Assembly (NCBI RefSeq): GCF_016859285.1
Contig: NC_053405.1
Span: 121,001-185,000 of the forward strand
Source of the DNA: Xiphias gladius
Lineage: Eukaryota > Chordata > Actinopteri > Istiophoriformes > Xiphiidae
Direction of reading: 5' to 3'
Length of the DNA: 64,000 bases
Shown here: in pieces, positions 35,801 to 47,900 of the stretch
Position numbering within the stretch: position 1 is the stretch's first letter
Layout of the letters: each line of letters begins with the position of its first letter
Translations under genes and position numbers: made by a program
The notes under the pieces: generated by a model
Seen by the model: only the letters and a program-made list of their open reading frames with translations
Databases searched by the model: none
Told to the model about the DNA's origin: nothing

Positions 35801-35835
35801 AAGACGAGCTTCGTGCTGACAGGAGGAGGCATCAA

Positions 35836-35912
35836 TCAGAGGATGAAGAAGAGGAGGATGACAATGAAGAGGATGGCGAGCAACACACCGATAGCGCACC
35901 ACTGACGACGAT
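35836..35912 (-). CDS. stx6: stx6 exon 8 (tail anchor and stop)
   Basis: Encodes [18 protein letters not shown] and LLFFIL, then TGA at 35838-35836. RRQWCAI is the hallmark of the syntaxin-6/10 tail anchor. Confidence 0.95.
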
Positions 35913-38900
35913 CTGTAAGGACACAGAGTGTTGATAACTATAACTAATTATAACCAAAACTAACTATAGTCGTGTCTCCATATAATTGTCACACAAACTT
36001 GTCACAGACAGGTGACAACTTCTCACCTGTCTGTCATCATTTTAAAGATTCAGTTTGAGATTGAGGAGCTTCAGCCAGTCAGAACACAGACTGACTCTCT
36101 AATACAGGTGAGTTATAGATTACAGGAGCCTGTGACACTGTTTCTGATACCTGATCAATACTGATGCCTGATCACTTCAGACACACAGACACATAAATCT
36201 GGTCAGAGACCTGAAACCAGTTCAGTTGAAAGTAAATTGGAGAAAAACTAGCCATCAGAGCTGAAAACTGATTTTCGACTTTTTATTATTACCTCCACCA
36301 AGGAGCTTCTGTTTTCACCTGTGTCTGTTTGTTTGTTTGCCTGTGTGTTTGTCTGCAGGATTACACAAAAACTACTGAACCAATTTGCACAAAACTTGGT
36401 GGAGGGATGGGGCATGGGCGCGGGAAGAACCCATTACATTTTGGGGCAGATCCGGTTAAAGAGGAAGATCCAGGGATTTTTTTATCACTTTCCTTAACAT
36501 TGTGATTTAGGACATTTTTTGCCTCGGTGGAGGTATGTGCTCTACTGAGTGCCAGTCTAGATTTTTGTTGTTTTATTTCTGTCACTGCTCCAGTAGAAAC
36601 ACTGAGGTTGACATCATGTGTTGCTGGGCAGATTACCACTGTTCATGTGGGAGACTTTGGCCAATTTCTTCATGACGTTGTCCAGTCTAGACTGAGTGTT
36701 GTCCATCTCATGGCTGAAGTCGTCCAACATCCTGCAGGGACATAAAACTAATCGGGTTAAAAGACGCTAAAACTGGGGCCTGCATATCTACAGGGGCACA
36801 CAAACATCCTGCAGGAAGAAGCTCAAACAACAAGTTAACAAGTCAGACCAGGACCGACCAGAGACTGTCTACTCCTTCTAAAAAAAATGTCCCTTCTAAA
36901 AAAGGCCCCCCCTCCATAAACTAAATAAAGTTGTCTTATCAGTCCAAGACATTTGATCTAAATCAGGTCTTGGACATGAACCTAAAAAGTAGAGGGTTCT
37001 CAGTGAAAATGGATCTTTGGGTTCTTACACAGCCTGTTCATCCAGCTCCATGCCAATCCTCTCTGACATGTTCTTTAGGACTCCAATTGTCCCCGATACC
37101 AGCTCCAACTGATCATCCTGCTGCTCCGCTATCAGCTAGAACAAACACACGTACATTAAATGATTGATTTGAATCCACCACCAACATCATTTTTTTGTTG
37201 CAGTATCCAAAACACTGTGGTATCACCATGCTGATATTACATTATCGCCCAGAGCTCTGTTATTGGCTGTTTCATTGGTCATCTGCTAGAGTACCTGCTG
37301 CTGAGCCTGCTGCTCCTCTATAAACTGAGAGTTGGCGTTCTGCAGCTGGCTGTCCAGTCGGCTGTATTTATCAGGACCAGGTTGCCAGACTGGAACCTGA
37401 GCACCACGCTCACCAAGCAGAGCCTGGACATAACAACAACACAAACACACCAAGTCAGAAATTTTTAATCAGCTGCAGCTCTATGACTACACAGGGACCT
37501 CCAGGGACTTAGCATATCCTCACCCTGACCTCCAGGGTTCTCTTAAGAGATTCACTGATTCACTGAGGAGGTTTTGGTGGTAATGTAATCTACTTTATCT
37601 GGATAAGAGAATAGCACAATAACACACGTGCGGTCATGTAGGTAACCAGTTCAGTGTGTGCAGTATATTGTACTTCAGGTGTGTGCAGTCACCTGTTTGT
37701 TCTTTCTGTCCATGGAGGCAGCAGCTGGACTCGACATCTGTTCTTTCATTTCCTTCAAGAGAAACAGTCAGCAGCCAAACGGATCAGATCAGACCCTGTT
37801 TCACCCGAGCAGGTGACAATATGTCACAGATAGGTGGGTTTTGAACTTAAAGTTTACCTTGACTGACTGTCTGGTGCTGGTAATGAAGGCTTTCCTCTTC
37901 GAAAGCTCAGCGGCGTCGAGGTTGAACTTCTTCGGGTTTGTCTCAACAATGCGTTCGCTGATCATTAAGAAACATGTTCATCTGAAAACGTTCATACTTC
38001 AAATCACAGAACAAAGAGAAAAACACCGGGAATACATCATCCTGCCAGCTGCCCAGTTGACCTCAGCTCGGGTCAGGTGACCTCAACTGCAGGTCAGGTG
38101 ACCTGGGTTCTGTATTTAAAGGATATTGATGGTCTCGTCGAGGTCCTCTAGGTCCCACTCAATGGACCGCAGACTGTTCCTCAGCTCATTGGTCGTCCAG
38201 TCCATTTCCTCTTTGGAGGGACCGCTCCCCTCCTGCTGCAGCTCGCTCCATCTGTGATGGAGGCTCTGTGCTGCGTTCACTGCCTTCTGTACCTCACTGT
38301 TAACAAACATAAAATAATGTCCCTTTCATGTTAACTAAACAGTGTACAGGGGAGCAATCTGTTGTGACGTCACATAGATTTCCAAATAATATTTTGGAAA
38401 TATATATATAATATATAATATTATATATATATAATATATAATATATAATATTATATATATATAATATATAATATATAATATATAATATATAATATAATAT
38501 AATATATAAGTACTATTTCAAATGGGTGAAATCTTATTCCATTGTAGAGCTGCACGCAGCGCATTGATACACTCAGCCTCCCCTTGCCCCGCTCTCTCTC
38601 TCTCTCCCTCTCTCTCTCTCATACACACAATCCCATTGACAACAGTCTGTACTGTCTGTGAATAGCCCCTCGCTCTGAATCAAAACATGATCATGCACAG
38701 GAGGAAGGACTGTTGTTGGCTTTTCCCTGAAGAGAAAAGCTGCTAGTCAATATCAACTGCTCATGCAGGTGGATAAAGTTAATGCTAATTCTTTAACTCT
38801 GACCCTGAATGTTTGCTCCCTCATCCAGATGAATACTAAAACATATAAGACTCAAAAGGGCTCGTCTCGAGGAGACACAAAGACAGTCTGGACCAGAGGT

Positions 38901-41900
38901 CTTACAAAAACAGGGTACCAAGAAACTTAAAAAAACACACATGGGAAAGCAGAACAGTCCTATCGGTGTGGTTAGCTATCCAATTAAGTTGTTTCAAATA
39001 TTTCCAAGCTACAAACACTGCTGCTGTGGCAGCTGGAGGAGCAAGAGAGAGTCAGGAAAGACAGTGGCTAAATGAAGAGAGAGATGAAGGAGAGGAGGAG
39101 GAGGACAGCAGCGGGAGAGAGGGATGAAGGAGAGGAGGAGGAGAACAGCAGCAGGAGAGAGGGATGAAGGAGAGCGGGAGGAGATCAGAAGCTAAGGAAG
39201 AGAGGGATGAAGGAGAGAGGGAGGAGAACAGCAGCTAATGAAGAGAGGGATGAAGGAGAAGAGGAGGAGATCAGAAGCTAAGGAAGAGAGGGATGAAGGA
39301 GAGGAGGAGGGGATCAGAAGCTAAGGAAGAATGGGATGAAGGAGAGGAGGAGGGGATCAGAAGCTAAGGAAGAGAGGGATGAAGGAGAGGAGGAGGAGAA
39401 CAGCAGCTAAGGAAGAGAGGGATGAAGGTGAGGAGGAGGAGAACAGCAGCAGGAGAGAGGGATGAAGGAGAAGAGGAGGAGAACAGCAGCAGGAGAGAGG
39501 GATGAAGGAGAGGAGGAGGAGATCAGAAGCTAAGGAAGAGAGGGATTAAGGAGAGAGGGAGGAGAACAGCAGCAGGAGAGAGGGATGAAGGAGAAGAGGA
39601 GGAGAACAGCAGCAGGAGAGAGGGATGAAGGAGAGGAGGAGGAGATCAGAAGCTAAGGAAGAGAGGGATGAAGGAGAGAGGGAGGAGAACAGCAGCTAAG
39701 GAAGAGAGGGATGAAGGAGAGGGGGAGGAGGACAGCAGCTAATGAAGAGAGGGATGAAGGAGAAGGGGAGGAGATCAGCAGTTAAGGAAGAGAGGGATGA
39801 AGGAGAGGGGGAGGAGAACAGAAGCTAAGGAAGAGAGGGATGAAGGTGAAGAGGAGGAGGACAGCAGCTCATGAAGAGAGGGATGAAGGAGAGGAGGAGG
39901 AGATCAGCAGCTAAGGAAGAGAGGGATGAAGGAGAGGGGGAGGAGAACAGCATCTAAGGAAGAGAGGGATGAAGGTGAGGAGGAGGAGAACAGCAACAGG
40001 AGAGAGGGATGAAGGAGAAGAGGAGGAGAACAGCAGCTAAGGAAGAGAGGGATGAAGGAGAGGAGGAGGAGGACAGCAGCTAAGGAAGAGAGGGATGAAG
40101 GAGAGGGGGAGGACAGCAGCTAAGGAAGAGAGGGATGAAGGAGAGGGGGAGGAGGACAGCAGCGAATGAAGAGAGGGATGAAGGAGAAGGGGAGGAGATC
40201 AGCAGCTAAGGAAGAGAGGGATGAAGGAGAGGGGGAGGAGATCCGCAGCTAAGGAAGAGAGGGATGAAGGAGAGAAGGAGGAGGACAGCAGCTAAGGAAG
40301 AGAGGGATGAAGGAGAGGAGGAGGAGATCAGAAGCTAAGGAAGAGAGGGATGAAGGAGAGGAGGAGGAGAACAGCAGCTAAGGAAGAGAGGGATGAAGGA
40401 GAGGGGGAGGAGGACAGCAGCTCATGAAGAGAGGGATGAAGGAGAAGGGGAGGAGATCAGCAGCTAAGGAAGAGAGGGATGAAGGAGAGAAGGAGGAGGA
40501 CAGCAGCTAAGGAAGAGAGGGATGAAGGAGAGGAGGAGGAGATCAGAAGCTAAGGAAGAGAGGGATGAAGGAGAGGAGGAGGAGAACAGCAGCTAAGGAA
40601 GAGAGGGATGAAGGAGAGGGGGAGGAGGACAGCAGCTCATGAAGAGAGGGATGAAGGAGAAGGGGAGGAGATCAGCAGCAGGAGAGAGGGATGAAGGAGA
40701 AGAGGAGGAGAACAGCAGCAGGGGAGAGGGATGAAGGAGAGGAGGAGGAGAACAGCAGCTAAGGAAGAGAGGGGTGAAGGAGAGGGGAGGAGGACAGCAG
40801 CTAAGGAAGAGAGGGATGAAGGAGAAGGGGAGGAGAACAGCAGTTAAGGAAGAGAGGGGTGAAGGAGAGGGGGAGGAGAACAGCAGCTAAGGAAGAGAGG
40901 GATGAAGGTGAGGAGGAGATCAGCAGCTAATGAAGAGAGGGATGAAGGAGAGGAGGAGATCAGCAGCAGGAGAGAGGAATGAAGGAGAGGAGGAGGAGAA
41001 TAGCAGCTAAGGAAGAGAGGGATGAAGGTGAGGAGGAGGAGAACAGCAGCGGGAGAGAGGGATGAAGGAGAGGAGGAGGAGGACAGCAGCTAAGGAAGAG
41101 AGGGATGAAGGAGAGGAGGAGGAGGACAGCAGCTAATTAAAAGAGGGATGAAGGAGGAGAGGAGGAGAACAGCAGCAGGAGAGAGGGATGAAGGAGGAGA
41201 GGAGGAGAACAGCAGCAGGAGAGAGGAATGAAGGAGAGGAGGAGGAGATCCGCAGCCAAGGAGAGAGGGATGAAGGAGAGAGGGAGGAGAACAGCAGCTA
41301 ATGAAGAAAGGGATGAAGGAGAGGAGGAGGAGATCAGAAGCTAAGGAAGAGAGGGATGAAGGTGAGAGGGAGGAGATCAGCAGCTAAGGAAGAGAGGGAT
41401 GAAGGAGAAGGGGAGGAGATCAGCAGCTAAGGAAGAGAGGGATGAAGGAGAGGAGGAGGAGGACAGCAGCTAAGGAAGAGAGGGATGAAGGAGAGGGGGA
41501 GGACAGCAGCTAAGGAAGAGAGGGATGAAGGAGAGGGGAGGAGGACAGCAGCTAAGGAAGAGAGGGATGAAGGAGAGAGGGAGGAGAACAGCAGCTAAGG
41601 AAGAGAGGGATGAAGGAGAGGAGGAGGAGAACAGCAGCTAAGGAAGAGAGGGATGAAGGAGAGGGGGAGGACAGCAGCTAAGGAAGAGAGGGATGAAGGA
41701 GAGGAGGAGGAGAACAGCAGCGGAGAGAGGGATGAAGGAGAGGAGGAGGAGATCAGCAGCTAAGGAAGAGAGGGATGAAGGAGAGGGGGAGGAGAACAGC
41801 AGCTAAGGAAGAGAGGGATGAAGGAGAGGGGGAGGAGAACAGCAGCAGGAGAGAGGGATGAAAGAGAGGAGGAGGAGATCAGCAGCTAAGGAAGAGAGGG

Positions 41901-44900
41901 ATGAAGGAGAGGAGGAGGAGATCAGCAGCTAATGAAGAGAGGGATGAAGGAGAGGGGGAGGAGATCAGCAGCTATTGAAGAGAGGGATGAAGGAGAAGGG
42001 GAGGAGATCAGCAGCTAAGGAAGAGAGGGATGAAGGAGAGGGGGAGGAGAACAGCAGCTAAGGAAGAGAGGGATGAAAGAGAGGAGGAGGAGAACAGCAG
42101 CAGGAGAGAGGGATGAAGGAGAGGAGGAGGAGATAAGCAGCTAAGGAAAAGAGGGATGAAGGAGAGGAGGAGGAGATCAGCAGCTAATGAAGAGAGGTAT
42201 GAAGGAAAGGAGGAGGAGGACAGCAGCTAAGGAAGAGAGGGATGAAGGAGAGGGGGAGGAGAACAGCAGCAGGAGAGAGGGTGAAGGAGAGAAGGAGGAG
42301 ATCAGCAGCTAAGGAAGAGAGGGATGAAGGAGAGGGGGAGGAGAACAGCAGCAGGAGAGAGGGATGAAGGAGAGGAGGAGGAGATCAGAAGCTAAGGAAG
42401 AGAGGGATGAAGGAGAGGAGGAGGAGGACAGCAGCTAATGAAGAGAGGGATGAAGGAGAAGGGGAGGAGAACAACAGCAGGAGAGAGGGATGAAGGAGAG
42501 GAGGAGGAGAACAGCAGCAGGAGAGAGGGATGAAGGAGAAGAGGAGGAGAACAGCAGCAGGAGAGAGGGATGAAGGAGAGGAGGAGGAGAACAGCAGCAG
42601 GAGAGAGGGATGAAGGAGAGGGGGAGGAGATCAGAAGCTAAGGAAGAGAGGGATGAAGGAGAGGAGGAGGAGGACAGCAGCTAAGGAAGAGAGGGATGAA
42701 GGAGAAGGGGAGGAGATCAGCAGCTAAGGAAGAGAGGGATGAAGGAGAGGGGGAGGAGAACAGCAGCTAAAGAAGAGAGGGATGAAGGAGAGGAGGAGGA
42801 GAACAGCAGCAGGAGAGAGGGATGAAGGAGAGGAGGAGGAGAACAGCAGCCGGAGAGAGGGATGAAGGAGAGGAGGAGGAGATCAGCAGCAGGAGAGAGG
42901 GATGAAGGAGAAGAGGAGGAGAACAGCAGCAGGAGAGAGGGATGAAGGAGAAGAGGAGGAGATCAGCAGCTAAGGAAGAGAGGGATGAAGGAGAGAGGGA
43001 GGAGAACAGCAGCTAAGGAAGAGAGGGATGAAGGAGAGGGGGAGGAGGACAGCAGCTCATGAAGAGAGGGATGAAGGAGAAGGGGAGGAGAACAGCAGCA
43101 GGAGAGAGGGATGAAGGAGAAGAGGAGGAGATCAGCAGCTAAGGAAGAGAGGGATGAAGGAGAGAGGGAGGAGAACAGCAGCTAAGGAAGAGAGGGATGA
43201 AGGAGAGGGGGAGGAGGACAGCAGCTCATGAAGAGAGGGATGAAGGAGAAGAGGAGGAGAACAGCAGCAGGAGAGAGGGATGAAGGAGAAGAGGAGGAGA
43301 TCAGCAGCTAAGGAAGAGAGGGATGAAGGAGAGGGGGAGGAGAACAGCAGCTAAGGAAGAGAGGGATGAAGGTGAGGAGAAGGAGATCAGCAGCTAATGA
43401 AGAGAGGGATGAAGGAGAGGAGGAGGAGATCAGCAGCAGGAGAGAGGAATGAAGGAGAGGAGGAGGAGAATAGCATCTAAGGAAGAGAGGGATGAAGGTG
43501 AGGAGGAGGAGAACAGCAGCGGGAGAGAGGGATGAAGGAGAAGAGGAGGAGAACAGCAGCTAAGGAAGAGAGGGATGAAGGAGAGGAGGAGGAGAACAGA
43601 AGCTAAGGAAGAGAGGGATGAAGGAGAGGAGGAGGAGGACAGTAGCTAAGGAAGAGAGGGATGAAGGAGAGGAGGAGGAGGACAGCAGCTAATGAAGAGA
43701 GGGATGAAGGAGAAGGGGAGGAGGACAGCAGCTAATTAAAAGAGGGATGAAGGAGGAGAGGAGGAGAACAGCAGCAGGAGAGAGGAATGAAGGAGAGGAG
43801 GAGGAGAATAGCATCTAAGGAAGAGAGGGATGAAGGAGAGGAGGAGAACAGAAGCTAAGGAAGAGAGGGATGAAGGAGAGGAGGAGGAGGACAGCAGCTA
43901 AGGAAGAGAGGGATGAAGGAGAGGAGGAGGAGGACAGCAGCTAAGGAAGAGAGGGATGAAGGAGAGGGGGAGGACAGCAGCTAAGGAAGAGAGGGATGAA
44001 GGAGAGGGGGAGGAGGACAGCAGCGAATGAAGAGAGGGATGAAGGAGAAGGGGAGATCAGCAGCTAAGGAAGAGAGGGATGAAGGAGAGGGGGAGGAGAA
44101 CAGCAGCTAAAGAAGAGAGGGATGAAGGAGAGGAGGAGGAGAACAGCAGCAGGAGAGAGGGATGAAGGAGAGGAGGAGGAGATCAGCAGCTAAGGAAGAG
44201 AGGGATGAAGGAGAGGAGGAGGAGATCAGCAGCTAATGAAGAGAGGGATGAAGGAGAGGGGGAGGAGATCAGCAGCTATTGAAGAGAGGGATGAAGGAGA
44301 GGGGGAGGAGAACAGCAGCTAAGGAAGAGAGGGATGAAAGAGAGGAGGAGGAGAACAGCAGCAGGAGAGAGGGATGAAGGAGAGGGGGAGGAGGACAGCA
44401 GCTCATGAAGAGAGGGATGAAGGAGAGGAGGAGGAGGACAGCAGCTCATGAAGAGAGGGATGAAGGAGAGGGGGGCAGCAGCTAAGGAAGAGAGGGATGA
44501 AGGAGAGGGGGAGGCGAACAGCAGCAGGAGAGAGGGATGAAGGAGAGGAGGAGGAGATCAGAAGCTAAGGAAGAGAGGGATGAAGGAGAGGAGGAGGAGG
44601 ACAGCAGCTAATGAAGAGAGGGATGAAGGAGAAGGGGAGGAGAACAGCAGCAGGAGAGAGGGATGAAGGAGAAGAGGAGGAGAACAGCAGCAGGAGAGAG
44701 GGATGAGGGAGAAGAGGAGGAGAACAGCAGCAGGAGAGAGGGTGAAGGAGAGAAGGAGGAGATCAGTAGCTAAGGAAGAGAGGGATGAAGGAGAGGGGGA
44801 GGAGAACAGCAGCAGGAGAGCGGGATGAAGGAGAGGAGGAGGAGATCAGAAGCTAAGGAAGAGAGGGATGAAGGAGAGGAGGAGGAGGACAGCAGCTAAT

Positions 44901-47900
44901 GAAGAGAGGGATGAAGGAGAAGGGGAGGAGAACAGCAGCAGGAGAGAGGGATGAAGGAGAAGAGGAGGAGAACAGCAGCAGGAGAGAGGGATGAGGGAGA
45001 AGAGGAGGAGAACAGCAGCAGGAGAGAGGGATGAAGGAGAGGAGGAGGAGAACAGCAGCTAAGGAAGAGAGGGATGAAGGAGAGGGGGAGGAGGACAGCA
45101 GCTCATGAAGAGAGGGATGAAGGAGAAGGGGAGGAGATCAGCAGCTAAGGAAGAGAGGGATGAAGGAGAGGGGGAGGAGAACAGCAGCTAAAGAAGAGAG
45201 GGATGAAGGAGAGGAGGAGGAGAACAGCAGCAGGAGAGAGGGATGAAGGAGAGAAGGAGGAGAACAGCAGCCGGAGAGAGGGATGAAGGAGAGGAGGAGG
45301 AGATCAGCAGCTAAGGAAGAGAGGGATGAAGGAGAGGGGGAGGAAGACAGAAGCTAAGGAAGAGAGGGATGAAGGAGAGAGGGAGGAGAACAGCAGCTAA
45401 GGAAGAGAGGGATGAAGGAGAGGAGGAGGAGATCAGCAGCTAAGGAAGAGAGGGATGAAGGAGAGGGGGAGGAGAACAGCAGCTAAGGAAGAGAGGGATG
45501 AAGGAGAGAGGGAGGAGATCAGCAGCTAAGGAAGAGAGGGATGAAGGAGAGGGGGAGGAGAACAGCAGCTAAAGAAGAGAGGGATGAAGGAGAGGAGGAG
45601 GAGAACAGCAGCAGGAGAGAGGGATGAAGGAGAGGAGGAGGAGAACAGAAGCTAAGGAAGAGAGGGATGAAGGAGAGGAGGAGGAGGACAGTAGCTAAGG
45701 AAGAGAGGGATGAAGGAGAGGAGGAGGAGGACAGCAGCTAATGAAGAGAGGGATGAAGGAGAAGGGGAGGAGGACAGCAGCTAATTAAAAGAGGGATGAA
45801 GGAGGAGAGGAGGAGAACAGCAGGAGAGAGGAATGAAGGAGAGGAGGAGGAGAATAGCATCTAAGGAAGAGAGGGATGAAGGAGAGGAGGAGAACAGAAG
45901 CTAAGGAAGAGAGGGATGAAGGAGAGGAGGAGGAGGACAGCAGCTAAGGAAGAGAGGGATGAAGGAGAGGAGGAGGAGGACAGCAGCTAAGGAAGAGAGG
46001 GATGAAGGAGAGGGGGAGGACAGCAGCTAAGGAAGAGAGGGATGAAGGAGAGGGGGAGGAGGACAGCAGCGAATGAAGAGAGGGATGAAGGAGAAGGGGA
46101 GGAGATCAGCAGCTAAGGAAGAGAGGGATGAAGGAGAGGGGGAGGAGAACAGCAGCTAAAGAAGAGAGGGATGAAGGAGAGGAGGAGGAGAACAGCAGCA
46201 GGAGAGAGGGATGAAGGAGAGGAGGAGGAGATCAGCAGCTAAGGAAGAGAGGGATGAAGGAGAGGGGGAGGACAGCAGCTAAGGAAGAGAGGGATGAAGG
46301 AGAGGGGGAGGAGGACAGCAGCGAATGAAGAGAGGGATGAAGGAGAAGGGGAGGAGATCAGCAGCTAAGGAAGAGAGGGATGAAGGAGAGGGGGAGGAGA
46401 TCCGCAGCTAAGGAAGAGAGGGATGAAGGAGAGAAGGAGGAGGACAGCAGCTAAGGAAGAGAGGGATGAAGGAGAGGAGGAGGAGATCAGAAGCTAAGGA
46501 AGAGAGGGATGAAGGAGAGGAGGAGGAGAACAGCAGCTAAGGAAGAGAGGGATGAAGGAGAGGGGGAGGAGGACAGCAGCTCATGAAGAGAGGGATGAAG
46601 GAGAAGGGGAGGAGATCAGCAGCAGGAGAGAGGGATGAAGGAGAAGAGGAGGAGAACAGCAGCAGGGGAGAGGGATGAAGGAGAGGAGGAGGAGAACAGC
46701 AGCTAAGGAAGAGAGGGATGAAGGAGAGGGGGAGGAGGACAGCAGCTCATGAAGAGAGGGATGAAGGAGAAGGGGAGGAGAACAGCAGTTAAGGAAGAGA
46801 GGGATGAAGGAGAGGGGGAGGAGAACAGCAGCTAAGGAAGAGAGGGATGAAGGTGAGGAGGAGATCAGCAGCTAATGAAGAGAGGGATGAAGGAGAGGAG
46901 GAGATCAGCAGCAGGAGAGAGGAATGAAGGAGAGGAGGAGGAGAATAGCAGCTAAGGAAGAGAGGGATGAAGGTGAGGAGGAGGAGAACAGCAGCGGGAG
47001 AGAGGGATGAAGGAGAAGAGGAGGAGAACAGCAGCTAAGGAAGAGAGGGATGAAGGAGAGGAGGAGGAGAACAGAAGCTAAGGAAGAGAGGGATGAAGGA
47101 GAGGAGGAGGAGGACAGCAGCTAAGGAAGAGAGGGATGAAGGAGAGGAGGAGGAGGACAGCAGCTAATTAAAAGAGGGATGAAGGAGGAGAGGAGGAGAA
47201 CAGCAGCAGGAGAGAGGGATGAAGGAGAAGAGGAGGAGAACAGCAGCAGGAGAGAGGAATGAAGGAGAGGAGGAGGAGATCCGCAGCCAAGGAGAGAGGG
47301 ATGAAGGAGAGGGGGAGGAGGACAGCAGCTAATGAAGAAAGGGATGAAGGAGAGGAGGAGGAGATCAGAAGCTAAGGAAGAGAGGGATGAAGGAGAAGAG
47401 GAGGAGGACAGCAGCTAATGAAGAGAGGGATGAAGGAGAAGGGGAGGAGAACAGCAGCAGGAGAGAGGGATGAAGGAGAAGAGGAGGAGAACAGCAGCAG
47501 GAGAGAGGGATGAGGGAGAAGAGGAGGAGAACAGCAGCAGGAGAGAGGGATGAAGGAGAGGAGGAGGAGAACAGCAGCTAAGGAAGAGAGGGATGAAGGA
47601 GAGGGGGAGGAGGACAGCAGCTCATGAAGAGAGGGATGAAGGAGAAGGGGAGGAGATCAGCAGCTAAGGAAGAGAGGGATGAAGGAGAGGGGGAGGAGAA
47701 CAGCAGCTAAAGAAGAGAGGGATGAAGGAGAGGAGGAGGAGAACAGCAGCAGGAGAGAGGGATGAAGGAGAGAAGGAGGAGAACAGCAGCCGGAGAGAGG
47801 GATGAAGGAGAGGAGGAGGAGATCAGCAGCTAAGGAAGAGAGGGATGAAGGAGAGGGGGAGGAGAACAGCAGCTCATGAAGAGAGGGATGAAGGAGAGGA

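Larger units (their letters stand above)
33074..35835. other. Convergent 3' region between KIAA1614-like gene and stx6
   Basis: Holds the 3' UTRs of both tail-to-tail genes, a pair of opposed polyadenylation hexamers near 34059-34072, a hairpin MITE and two short degenerate tandem repeats. Open frames at 33096-33480 and 34669-34854 have no similarity I recognise. Confidence 0.5.

Noticed and set aside
38116..38310. Short 64-residue protein ending after DETINIL
   Set aside because: This is stx6 exon 2 read into the AT-AC intron; the stop lies in the intron.
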